This document shows, piece by piece, positions 54,305 through 64,000 of a DNA stretch of 64,000 bases. Source of the stretch: Trichuris trichiura (lineage: Eukaryota; Nematoda; Enoplea; Trichinellida; Trichuridae); assembly GCA_037903355.1 (NCBI GenBank), contig JBAJFE010000002.1:305501-369500 (forward strand), in the 5' to 3' direction. How positions within the stretch are numbered: position 1 is the first letter of the stretch; the number at the start of each line of letters is the position of its first letter. Below the pieces are notes generated by a model. It was given only the letters and a program-made list of their open reading frames with translations, was not told where the DNA came from and did no database searches. Position numbers and translations under genes: made by a program.

Positions 54305-54762
54305 CAGTAATTCTCACGGTGGGGCACGTGCTCCAGCGGAGGGGCCTTTTTGAAGTCCAGGGGGCGCAGATCGCTAAGGGGACCCTTTTGGTCTGTGAGG
54401 GCATATGCCCCACCTGGACGACCGTGTTGAAATGCATAGGAAGGTATGGCTTGCGGGTTATATTTTGCACCTCTCTGCCTAAGAGAAGCTGCATGCTGTT
54501 GCGCCCCGCAATTCTGATTGGCTGGAAGGGATGACTGGGGGAAGCCGGCTCAGAGGTGAGAAAGTAAATGTTCGACGCACTATCTGGGAAACTCTTTTCC
54601 TACGGAACTTTGTGCAGCACTTGCATTATGACGTCCCGGCTACCCTCCGTCCTCCCATCCAGCCAATCAGCGCGCTCGAAATCGACTAATCAGAATTGGG
54701 GGGCCCAAACGCTCGGAAACGTTTACAGGGGGCCCTGGCGACCCTGACTTTGAGAAACACTG
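54305..54762. mobile_element. hAT MITE, 458 bp, perfect 8-bp TSD
   Basis: Opposite-orientation sister of the 2747-3209 element: begins CAGTAATTCTCACGG, ends TTTGAGAAACACTG, flanks gtttaatt on both sides (54297-54304 and 54763-54770). Shared internal blocks include GACGTCCCGGCTACCCTCC. Confidence 0.9.
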
Positions 54763-54770
54763 GTTTAATT

Positions 54771-55398
54771 CGTAGGAACCAGAGTTGCTGCCGCTTATAT
54801 GGGCGATAATATTTCGTATTCTTGTTTTTGTTATTAGGAAGACCTATTAAAGCGTCTTAGGTCGTCTAGGTAGCAGAGGTATCGAATTACTGGCTCCTTA
54901 AGTTCAAACAAGCAAACCGCATGACATGCTCTTTCAGTCGTCCATCATTACTTCATTTCAAAGCTCTTTTTCCTAGTGCAGCCGGTGAAAGACACCAGAA
55001 ACTGACGTCACCGCAATTTTCCTTCAGCAGCAAGTTTTTGTAAAATTTTAGCTGACGTTCAATCTTCATTCGCAAACGAAGCATCCTTTGGCTCTTTCTG
55101 GTAGGCTTTTGAGGAAAGATTGCATGATGAATAGCTGAAAGGATACTGGTTAAGGACCGGTAAGTCTCAACGGAAGAAAGCAACTAGTTTATGGACAAGA
55201 ATCTTATGCCAAACTTTTCTCATAAGCGACCTTAGCGTTTTCTGTCTCTGTTCCTTCGTTTTCTGTTGCGCAGTAGCAATTGAATGTCTTCTATTCCAAT
55301 TGCCTTAAGTTTTGGGCAACTTGACTGCCTCTACTAGCAGGAGTGGATAAAATATTAAAGTGCGTCTTTCAAGTTTTCTCCATTAAACTACCAAAATA
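54771..55398. other. 630 bp with no recognised gene
   Basis: Short frames only; nothing recognisable. Confidence 0.35.
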
Positions 55399-56571
55399 CA
55401 GTCGGCTTTCGGTATCTGCGGTTAATTCGTCTAAAATTTTGAGCGTTTCACCGCGTTATATAGAAAAGGCCAAATAGCTTATTTTCTGGCCGCGTATTTC
55501 GTCCTGCCCCCTTGAATTCCTTCCGGAACCGCTGTCATACCTAGCGATCCTTCGAAGCTTGGTACTACAGAATCTAGCTACGAGATAAGGACATCAATGG
55601 GACTGCGTTTGTCCAATGGGGTTAGCCATCACAGTCCAGGCCGTTAGATACAAGAAAGGATGCAAATAAAATGCTCTTTCTTTAAACGCTTGGGAATCAC
55701 CTTGCTTTAATGAGCTAAGCGATGTACTGGTACGCGGGATGGGTACAGAGCAGGGGAAATATAAAATACATAGGCGCACTAAGCAGAAATAGTGAACATC
55801 ACACAGAACACATGCACATACAGCAAAACGTCTACGGCAGAAACGTTTGGGGCGTCATGAATCAATTTACCACTTTCTGTAGGGGGCGCAGATCCCCTTG
55901 AGAACGGCCAGTCCTAAGGTTTCTTGAACTTGTTGGTAGCAAAACTTCTCGCCTTAAAATGTTAGGCTCCGCAGCTGCCGGAGCTTTATTTAAAAACATT
56001 GTTATACGGAACTGTTTCTCCCTTTTCTTCGCTTCATCGATAAATCTTGTAGCGGCTTCAACAACGCCGTTATTCCTCTTGTAACCATGACGCCACGTTC
56101 CATGAATGGGATAGTATTCAGCAATCATATCTTTTAGGATCTGAGCTTGCCGGAAAATACTGGCAAGCTTTTGCAGCGTCCAATCGGAAGATGTTTAAGC
56201 TCCTGTATCTTCCATAACGTCGTTGTCGCTGCCCGTAGGTGATTGCATCAGTTCCTCGAGTTCCTCGTTGGTGAACGGTTTTCCACAATCTTCTATGTTC
56301 TTCCTGATATCGTCTTCTATCATTTCGGAGAAACTCTCACCTCCCAACTCCATGGCATTATTCACCCTGTCAATGACCTTCCCATCGATGGCACCTAAGT
56401 CCTCGCATTCGCTGATTGCGTCTCCCCACAAACGCTTCCAGCAACCACTGACTGTTCTAGGCTTTATCTCGTGTACTGCCGTGTAAAAGATGACGTCGCC
56501 ATTTCACGCCTCACAAACCGCGTTGTATAGAATTCGCAGATGACGAAGCCGCGGATAAGGAGGGCTGACTG
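55399..56571 (-). mobile_element. Tigger deletion derivative, 1173 bp, TA target
   Basis: Ends CAGTCGGCTTTCGGTATCTG and, in reverse complement, CAGTCAGCCCTCCTTATCCG, the classic Tigger type, each flanked by TA (55397-55398 and 56572-56573). Only the C-terminal part of a transposase remains inside. Confidence 0.9.
55862..56480 (-). pseudogene. Tigger transposase C-terminal part
   Basis: One frame with a single TAA. Upstream part: KPRTVSGCWKRLWGDAISE, then an acidic stretch (FSEMIEDDIRKNIEDCGKPF, ELEELMQSPTGSDNDVMED). After the stop near 56195: LQKLASIFRQAQILKDMIAE and ATRFIDEAKKREKQFRITMF. These are the post-catalytic helices and tail of Tigger/jerky-type transposases. The DNA-binding and DDE domains are deleted, so the copy can only be moved by another element's enzyme. 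Confidence 0.8.
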
Positions 56572-56689
56572 TATACCGCAGAAACTATGGCGCATTCTGA
56601 TAAGGCAGGCAACTATTCTCTGATGCAAATCATGTTCTCTGCGCTCAACGCGTCTTAGCGGAAAGCTTCCCTCACTCAACCCTAGGATG

Positions 56690-56969
56690 GGAAGATCAGG
56701 GTGCCAAACATGAAATCCCTTCTGCCTTGTGTTCTGATTGGTTATTTTTGCAAGCGGTGCTTGGTTCATGACTTGGGGTGGGGGTAGCCAGCATCACGCA
56801 TAGGATGAAACGTTATCTTAACCAGTACGCACAATAACTGATTCTCGGACCCCACCTTCCGATGCATCTCAACACGACAGTCCAGGTAGGGCAGGAGCCC
56901 GCCACAGCTCAAATGCCCCCCTCTCAAGGGCCTCCCGGTGGAGCACATGCCCCACCGTGAGAATCACTG
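56690..56969. mobile_element. Truncated copy of the 2747-type hAT MITE
   Basis: The last part (ATGCCCCACCGTGAGAATCACTG) and the TGCATCTCAACACGACAGTCCAGG-like block match the 2747-3209 element. The other end could not be located. Confidence 0.5.
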
Positions 56970-56976
56970 CTTAGTG

Positions 56977-57994
56977 CATGGATTCTCAAACTTTCCCTCT
57001 CCGTCGACCCCCGTGGGGAAATTTTTGCAATACCACTATTCGTAGGAAGATTTTGCAGAAAAGACTTTTATTCCGGTCGTCTTCGACGGTCTGTCTATCT
57101 TCTTTGAAACGCCTTGTCAACTCATAGATAACTGATTTAGATGGTCCAGTACTTCCGTAAACCTGCTTGAAAGACTGAATAATTTTCCTGAGCTGTCAAC
57201 CAAGCTTCGATAGAAAATTGATGTTAGCTCTGACCTGAAAACACAGGTTTTCCATATCATGAGAAAAACGATTACTTTAGGTGCAGCTTGTATCTCACTG
57301 GCGCAGCGTTGGATAAGGCTACTTCGTACAGATCCAAAGATATTGGGGATAAGATTAAACATGTTTTGGCTCATCGGATGGCGTTTTGTTAGACCCTGCG
57401 CCGTCTTTCCGGGAATTTTCCGAACATCCCTCGTATTTAGTGAAGAAAAAAATTCAGCGAACGACTGAGCTAATCACGCTTGCTCATGACCATAGTGACT
57501 AACAAAACCAAAAGTGAATCTGCCTGCTCTAATGATTTCACAGCATCAGGACACCTTTCAATAACTGGACATGCTTTCGCTGAGGAAAACTGAAAGCGCG
57601 TAGACAAGGAAAACCTGCTGCGAATTGGAAATTTAAAATATAAGTTTCCTAATTCACAATAATAAGATTGGGCTCACAGGGAATGAAATCTTCAGAATAC
57701 GACTTCGATAACTTGCAAGCTAATTCAACCGTTTCGAGACCAATAGCGCTTTGCATCACCAGCATTTTTTCAACAAGAACAGCAATGATAAAATGCATAG
57801 GTGTGCCGTCGCCTGTGTAAAAAGTAAGCACTCCCACGCCGACCTCTCTGCTCGCCCTCCTGCGCTGGGGATAGTTCTGCAAAGGTTCCTCTTGTGTGAT
57901 ACCCAACCCCCCTCCCCTGCACAAGGTTCCCGTCACGTCCTGTGCTCTCTCATCGCCCCGTGGGGAGCGATGTCACCCAGTTTGAGAACCTATG
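56977..57994. mobile_element. hAT deletion derivative, about 1 kb
   Basis: Ends CATGGATTCTCAAACT and, in reverse complement, CATAGGTTCTCAAACT, the same type as the element at 43039-44066. Flanking 8-mers gcttagtg and gtctagtg match at 6 of 8. No certain transposase sequence; a minus-strand frame at 57374-57117 may be a relic. Confidence 0.7.
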
Positions 57995-58679
57995 GTCTAG
58001 TGGTTAGCGAACGTTTCACTTGAACATTTCTTACTCCAATGAAGGTAGAAATTAGCCGCTTTTCACAGCTCCGCTCATCGGCAACCTTAACAGAAAGCGT
58101 CTCTCTCATTGGGGAATACAGAGATATTTATTAACCTTTCAATTGAACAGTTTCCACTTCCAAGTAGGACTGCATTATATTTACCTTCAACACCAGGGCC
58201 CACTGACTGTCCTAACAAAATTTTTTTTTCATTGAGGAATGCAAACACATTATGCATTGCGCTACGTTTGCGAAAATAGATTAAATGTGTACATCACGTA
58301 AGCCAGCACGAAACCTTTGGTCATTTAGACAAACGCGCACATCGATGAGGTAATCCTGTCCCCTTGTCGAAGGATGCTTCGGTAAAACAGCAAGGTCTCA
58401 AACTTGAGTTGTAGCTTTAACCGCTCTGTAGGAAGCCGGCGTATAAGACGGTCCTTTAGTGCAGCAAAATACGTTTGTCAATCAACCATGGAGCCTTTTG
58501 TTGTTGCATTTTTACCTATAGAGATTCAGGAATGGTTTAGACTCCCGTTTTTGAGCTACGCAGGCTCTCTATACAGCTAGCTCTCTCTACAGGCATACAG
58601 TATGGATCAGGTCGCTGAGGAGCCCCATTTACTATTAAGTGTTTACTGATTTTCGGTACAACCATAAGAAGTCCTCATA
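57995..58679. other. 690 bp with no recognised gene
   Basis: Nothing recognisable between the hAT derivative and the PLE 3' end. Confidence 0.35.
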
Positions 58680-58729
58680 ATAAAGTGTCTTTATTACGGA
58701 ATGAATGTCCCGTTATATGTACACTAAAC

Positions 58730-58775
58730 TTGAATCTCCGGAGCTTTCGGGTCAATCGTTACCCATCTTAAGCAG
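58730..58775 (-). ncRNA. Decayed hammerhead motif in PLE copy A pseudo-LTR
   Basis: Minus strand: CTTAAGA (58772-58766) for CTGAAGA, stem GGGTA/GACCC-like, GAAA (58748-58745), GCTCCGGAG. Loss of the invariant G5 should abolish activity. Confidence 0.5.
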
Positions 58776-59269
58776 TCATAAAATGAATGTAATTTGCGAA
58801 GCAAGGCAAACCTTCAATCGTTTTTAGTAATTTAAAACGATAGTTTTAAAGTATTCTGTTGGAGGTTTCTTCTGTGTCCGTCAGCTGCCACTTCCCTTGT
58901 TCCGTATATCTTGTAGCATTTTTTGTGTGTATTTATAGATTTATTTTTCAATTTTCTTCTATCGTCAACTCACGTTTCTTTTGCATTTTTTTCCTACTGT
59001 GCTCCATATTTGTGAATTTGCTTCTTGTTTGCTCCAAGTTATGTGTAGTTTTATCCATTTTCCATTTGCTCAATATTTCTTAATGACTTGTTTCTTTACT
59101 TTTTCCAGGTGCTCTTGTATGTCATCCATTTAGTGAGCAGCAATTGTGGAGTGTGATAATATTCTTGCATAGATCACTTATATCTGCCCCTGGATCGCGG
59201 TTGTAAGTCACATTGTGTCTAACATAAAGGGCCACTTTAAGTCTTCGTAAGCGTACGTTACTTTCATAG

Positions 59270-61130
59270 CATAAGATCCTTTGGTTAGAGGGCCTGTTTG
59301 CAATGCGCCGCGTGTTCCACTACAGCGGAAGCTTGTATCGCGTTTTCCATGGTGACTCTTGGATTCAATATTGGTCTTCTACGATGAGCTATTGGGGCGC
59401 CATTATTGTGGAGGCTGTTTTGTGCGTTGTTGTAACTATTGAGCTTCTTCGTGTGTTCGTTGAATCTGTGTCACAGAGTACTGCCTGTTTCTCCAATGTA
59501 AATTCCTGAACAAGTACATTCGATCGCGTAGACTAGGCCTGTTTTTTCGTTTGCAGGAACTTTCTTTTGGCCGTTAGAAAAATTGATCTGAGATGGGGAA
59601 ATTTTTCGAAAAGACCCTGAAACTTAATTTCCTTTCTCACTGGGCAATCTTTTCGCCTAGTCCTACCACGTAGGGAACAACTAAACATGGATCGTGTGAA
59701 ATGTTTGGTTCAAGAGATTCACGTTTGCGAAGCTTGTACTTGAACACTTGCTCAATAAAAGGTTTAGGACAATCGTTTTTGTAGAAGGCTTTTCTAATAT
59801 AGTTAAGTTCTGGCTGAAGATATTCGGGGTCGCATAAATTGATTGCACTATCTATCATTCCGGAGAGGATTCCACGCATTACCGATCGTGGATGGTGCGA
59901 CGAGAAGTTGAGGTACTGGTCTGTCTGTGTGGGTTTCTTACACACTCTGGTTTTAAGCCCTTCGTTTGCGCGAATAATTAGGGCGTCTAGAAAGGGAAGG
60001 GTTTTATTTTCTTCTTTTTCCACTGTGAAGACAATTTGGTTTGGGCGCATGTTGTTGAGGAATTGTAGAAACTGTTCTTCTTTTCTGACTTTAATAATTA
60101 GAAATGTGTCATCTACATACCTTTTAAAAAGGTGCGGGACAATTTGTCTGTCTACAGTTTCGAAAATTTGTCTTTCAAAACTATCCATAAAACTTTCTGC
60201 TAGGACAAGAGATAAAAAGAGCTGCCCATTAGGACTCCGCTGGATTGCTTGTAGTGCTTGTTATCAAAAGTGAAATGCTTGCCTTCTTGCATGCCAAAAA
60301 AAACCAGCTTGACAATGGGTAAAGGATTTAATTTTATTCTGCTGGGTAGACTTGTGTCTGCATGGAGGAGATTGTGTAAGATCTCAAGCGTATCTGATTA
60401 TTGGGACGCTCGGGAATAACTTTTTTACATCGAAACTAACTAGAATCTCATCTGGTTCCAAGTAGTAGTTTCGTATTTCGTTGACGAAAGTTTTGCTATT
60501 TTTGACAAAGGACGGTTCTCTGCCATTAGGGGTTTTGGTGATCTTTTTTAAATATCGACCGAGTTCACTTGTGGTACTGTTAATTGTGGAGGCTATGGGT
60601 CTCAGTGGGACGCCTGGTTTGTGTACTTTTGGAAGACCTTAGGGCTCGAGGGATCTGAAGTTCGATGCAAACTTAAGATTTGTTGCTAATTTGGTGATTT
60701 CTGGTTTTTTAGTCTCTGTGGCATACGTGATGAGAAGAGATCAAAGAACCTTTCGAAAAGCCTCTGTAGGGTCAGTAGGTAAAAGTGTATAATTGCTGGT
60801 GTTTAAGATAGCTGTCATCTTTTCAATGTAGGTGCTTCTGTCGATTAGAACAATCCTATTCCCTTTATCTGCTTCAGTGATAATTCTGTTCGGTTGCCTT
60901 CTAAGTTGATGTAAGCAGTTCATCTCGTATCGACTTGGAGTGGTATTGAAGCGGTGGCCTAGGATTAATGTAGATAAATTACTCTTAATCTGTGTGGCCT
61001 TCTGCGGGTCAACCCAAGATAGGCTGTTTTCAACCGAGGCAGTGATTTCCAGAAAGGGTAGCTTTTTAGCAGTTACTACGAAGTTCAGTCCTTTTCTGGT
61101 ATAGTCTTTTCACTTTTACTTAAAGGGGAG
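59270..61130 (-). pseudogene. PLE reverse transcriptase and GIY-YIG endonuclease, copy A
   Basis: PLE polyproteins join a telomerase-related RT to a GIY-YIG nuclease that nicks the target. Visible parts in order: MNCLHQLRRQPNRIITEADK (60923), GNRIVLIDRSTYIEKM, a stop just before GLPKVHKPGVPLRPIAS, ILVSFDVKKLFPSVPI (RT motif A), a frame break, SSGVLMGSS (motif B region), FKRYVDDTFLI (motif C, YVDD), PFLDALIIRANEG, then after another break GLVYAIECTCSGIYIGETGS, RFNEHTKKLNSYNN and VVEHAAHC. The last three are the GIY-YIG core and its Cys/His tail. Breaks: TAA before GLPKVHKP, stop after IIRYA, frameshift near 60190, and TGA after GSTL. Several are shared exactly with copy B. Confidence 0.85.
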
Positions 61131-61258
61131 GAGCTAAGATTTATTACCGCTGTATTTAGCTTTGACGCAGTTGTTCTTTGTGGGGCATTTCTGTAAGAAT
61201 TTGAAGATGTCGTCGGAAATCTGACTCGAAGACTATAAAGTTTCTTTTTTAGTACCTG

Positions 61259-61640
61259 CTTTTGTGATATGCAAATTGGTTCTTCTGGCAAAGTCCACGT
61301 GTTTTACCAGGGCCTCTTAAATAGTTTTATGTAGTCAGCTTCTGAGGAAACCCAATGTGCTATTGTAGTCTGCTCGCAGTCCTGCTAGTGTAGATCTGTG
61401 GCTCTCTTATAACATTTATTAGTAAAGATATTCCAACTGAAATTAAGAACATCTTGCGTATCACAAAAACAAGTTAGTGTTGCCGCCGCCGTGGAAGGTC
61501 CGTTGGGTGCTCGCTTCGAAGTCTGACTGACTAGGTGGGACGAAGGCCTGACCGGTCAAGATAGACCTAACGACTGAGGTCTCCGCCAAGGTCGGTCGGA
61601 TGGAGCGGCTTGCTAACGTAAAGTCTGACCTGACGGGCGG
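61259..61640. other. Spacer between the two head-to-head PLEs
   Basis: No gene recognised. A short minus-strand frame at 61643-61461 (TLASRSIRPTLAETSVVRS) is unassigned. Confidence 0.4.
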
Positions 61641-61648
61641 CACACAAA

Positions 61649-61692
61649 GCGCTGATGACGGGTTCCGGTGAGGCCTGAAAGCTACGCGATTG
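61649..61692 (+). ncRNA. Hammerhead-like motif at the 5' end of PLE copy B
   Basis: CTGATGA (61652-61658), a wobble-rich stem II (GGGTT with GGCCT), GAAA (61677-61680), GCTACGCG. The core is consensus, stem II is weak. Its position ahead of the PLE body fits a pseudo-LTR. Confidence 0.55.
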
Positions 61693-61929
61693 ACTTTTAT
61701 GAAATAAACGTTGATTTAATGAACGGGTTTGCCAATCCGCAAAAAAGTGCGTTTTGAAAAACGCACCCCTAGGCCTATGCCTAAGCCTAGAAACGTTGGG
61801 AAAGAAAAAAGAAAAAGTCGCAAAATCAGGTACTAAAAAAGAAATTTGATAACCTTCGAGTCAGATTTCTGACATCTTGAAATTCTCACAGAAATGTCCC
61901 ACAATGAACCACTGCGTCAGAGCTAAATA

Positions 61930-63870
61930 AAGCGGTGATAAATCTTAGCTCCTCCCCTTTAAGTAAAAGTGAAAAGACTATACTAGAAAAGGACTAAACT
62001 TCGTCCTAACTGCTAAAAAACTACCCTTTCTGGACATCACTGCCTCGGTTGAAGACAGCCTATCTTGGGTTGACCCGCAGAAGGCCACACAGATTAAGAG
62101 TAATTTATCTACATTAATCCTAGGCCACCGCTTCAATACCACTCCAAGTCGATACGAGATGAACTGCTTACATCAACTTAGAAGGCAACCCAACAGAATT
62201 ATCACTAAAGCAGATAAAGGGAATAGGATTGTTCTAATCGACAGAAGCACCTATATTAAAAACATGACAGCTATCTTAAACACCAGGAATTATACACTTT
62301 TACCTACTGACCCTACAGAGGCTTTTCGAAAGGGTCTTTGTTCTCTTCTCATCACGTATGCCACAGAGACTAAAAAACCAGAAATCACCAAATTAGCAAC
62401 GCATCTTAAGTTTGCATCGAACTTCAGATCCCTCGAGCCCTAAGGTCTTCCAAAAGTACACAAACCAGGCGTCCCACTGAGACCCATAGCCTCCACAATT
62501 AACAGTACCACAAGTGAACTCGGTCGATATTTAAAAAAGATCACCAAAACCCCTAATGGCGGAGAACCGTCCTTTGTCAAAAATAGCAAAACATTCGTCA
62601 ACGAAATACGAAACTACTACTTGGAACCAGATGAGATTCTAGTTAGTTTCGATGTAAAAAAGTTATTCCTGAGCGTCCTAATAATCAGATACGCTTGAGA
62701 TCTTACACAATCTCCTCCATGCAGACCCAAGTCTACCCAGCAGAATAAAATTAAATCCTTTACACATTGTCAAGCTGGTTTCTTTTGGCATGCAAGAAGG
62801 CATACATTTCACTTTTGATAACAAGCACTACAGGCAATCCAGCGGAGTCTCAATGGGCAGCTCCTTGTCTGCTGTCCTAGCAGAAATTTTTATGGAAAGC
62901 TTTGAAAGACAAATTTTCGAATCTGTAGACAGACAAATTGTCCCGCACCTTTTTAAAAGGTATGTAGATGACATATTTCTAATTATTAAAGTCAGAAAAG
63001 AAGAACAGTTTCTGCAATTCCTCAACAACATGCGCCTAAACCAAATTGTCTTTACAGTGGAAAAAGAAGAAAATAAAACCCTTCCCTTTCTAGACGCCCT
63101 AATTATTCGCGCAAACGAAGGGCTTAAAACCAGAGTGTGTAAGAAACCCACACAGACAGACCAGTACCTCAACTTCTCGTCGCACCATCCACGATCGGTA
63201 ATGCGTGGAATCCTCTCCGGAATGATAGATAGTGCAATCAATTTATGCGACCCCGAATATCTTCAGCCAGAACTTAACTATATTAGAAAAGCCTTCTACA
63301 AAAACGATTGTCCTAAACCTTTTATTGAGCAAGTGTTCAAGTACAAGCTTCGCAAACGTGAATCTCCTGAACCAAATACTTTCACACAATCCATGTTTAG
63401 TTGTTCCCTATGTGGTAGGACTAGGCGAAAAGATTGTCCAGTTAGAAAGAAAATTAGGTTTCAGAGTCTTTTCAAGAATTTCCCCAATCTCAGATCGATT
63501 TTTCGTACGGACAAAAAAAAGTTCCTGCAAACGAAAAAACAGGCCTAGTCTACGCGATCGAATGTACTTGTTCAGGAGTTTACATTGGAGAAACAGGCAG
63601 TACTCTGTGACACAGATTCAACGAACACACGAAGAAGCTCAACAGTTACAACAACGCAAAAAACAGCTCCACAATAATGGCGCCCCAATAGCTCATCGTG
63701 GAAGACCAATATTGAATCCAAGAGTCACCATGGAAAAAGCGATACAAGCTTCCGCTGTAGTGGAACACGCGGCGCATTGCAAACAGCCCCTCCAACCAAA
63801 GGTCTTATGCTATGAAAGTAACTACGCTTACGAAGACTTAAAGTGGCCTTTTATATTAGACACAATGTGA
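61930..63870 (+). pseudogene. PLE reverse transcriptase and GIY-YIG endonuclease, copy B
   Basis: Same architecture as copy A. N-terminal part INLSSSPLSKSEKTI and LPFLDITASVEDSLSWVD, then MNCLHQLRRQPNRIITKADK at 62159, the stop before GLPKVHKPGVPLRPIAS, LVSFDVKKLFLSV (motif A), frame break after IIRYA, then the best-preserved part from 62790: HFTFDNKHYRQSSGVSMGSS (motif B), FKRYVDDIFLI (motif C), NKTLPFLDALIIRANEG, SRR-type linker with CSLCGRTRRKDC. After a frameshift near 63500: GLVYAIECTCSGVYIGETGS, TGA after GSTL, VVEHAAHCKQPLQPKVLCYE and DTM-stop. RT palm and nuclease motifs are intact residue by residue, but the reading frame is not. Confidence 0.85.
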
Positions 63871-64000
63871 CTTACAACCGCGATCAAGGGGCAGATATAA
63901 GTGATCTATGGACAAACATTTATCACACGCCACAATTGCTGCTCACTAAATGGATGACATACAAGAGCACCTGGAAAAAGTAAAGAAACAAGTCATTAAC

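Larger units (their letters stand above)
58680..61258 (-). mobile_element. Penelope-like element, copy A
   Basis: Minus-strand PLE: RT at 60923-59637, GIY-YIG region at 59570-59280, 3' untranslated and pseudo-LTR sequence down to about 58680 with a hammerhead-like motif. It is homologous to copy B from 61827 onward. It is dead; see the coding entry. Confidence 0.85.
61640..64000 (+). mobile_element. Penelope-like element, copy B, runs off the right edge
   Basis: Plus-strand PLE beginning with pseudo-LTR sequence that carries a hammerhead-like motif, then RT and GIY-YIG coding sequence, then 3' sequence ending at the window edge (CATACAAGAGCACCTGG, identical to copy A). Confidence 0.85.

Noticed and set aside
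58859..59083. 74-codon hydrophobic plus-strand frame
   Set aside because: It is antisense to PLE 3' untranslated sequence; the same stretch recurs in other PLE copies.
59839..60273. 144-codon plus-strand frame, with a mirror at 63241-62828 on the minus strand
   Set aside because: Antisense shadows of the PLE RT, present in both copies only because the copies are homologous.
1..64000. CRISPR arrays, bacterial operons, tRNA or rRNA genes
   Set aside because: No regularly spaced repeats with unique spacers, no ribosome-binding-site gene strings, no rRNA and no convincing tRNA cloverleaf were noticed by eye. A tRNA scan would be needed to exclude tRNAs fully.

Overview
This is a repeat-dense stretch of a eukaryotic nuclear genome, most likely from a nematode. 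I infer a clade I worm of the Trichuris/Trichinella group. The grounds are: a SUP-26/RBMS-type RNA-binding gene and a lustrin-type cysteine-rich gene, both with 52-65 nt introns; a nematode DOXA-1-like first exon; and a characteristic mix of Penelope-like elements (PLEs), CsRn1-type Ty3/Gypsy, Copia, BED-finger hAT and pogo/Tigger elements. No bacterial operons, rRNA, convincing tRNA or CRISPR array were seen. The species call is an inference.

Host genes are few. (1) 14454-9921, minus: an RBMS/SUP-26-like gene with two RRMs and a Tyr/Pro-rich tail; five or six exons fit in phase and the middle is unresolved. (2) 39522-32843, minus: a lustrin-type cysteine-rich protein with phase-1 symmetrical exons and a 5.8-kb intron full of transposons. 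(3) 53536-53700, plus: the first exon of a probable dual-oxidase maturation factor.

Mobile DNA dominates the rest. 1-2047: CsRn1-type Gypsy (minus), cut by a 196-bp hAT MITE. 2747-3209 and 54305-54762: two copies of one hAT MITE with perfect 8-bp target duplications. 6.6-7.0 kb: a Copia RNase H relic. 7.3-8.3 kb: a PLE 3' end in an inverted repeat. 14.7 and 29.8-30.5 kb: Tigger relics. 18.3, 23.5 and 33.5 kb: a second hAT MITE family. 26.9-29.4 kb: a dead hAT split by an 811-bp palindrome. 35661-37532: a pogo element. 42332-45630: a Copia element with 5' LTR and primer site, interrupted by a deleted hAT and cut off by another hAT end. 48.2-50.0 kb: a frameshifted BED-hAT transposase. 55399-56571: a deleted Tigger. 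56977-57994: another hAT deletion derivative. 58.7-64.0 kb: two PLEs head to head.

The most striking system is a set of about fifteen hammerhead-ribozyme-like cores (CUGANGA, stem II, GAAA), mostly in PLE pseudo-LTR sequence and often as face-to-face pairs in near-perfect palindromes. Four of these units (195-494 bp) have their own 11-15 bp target-site duplications. They therefore look like small non-autonomous ribozyme retroelements mobilised by the PLE machinery. A second, sequence-distinct hammerhead family (CUGACGA core) is at 41.4, 42.2 and 51.1 kb.
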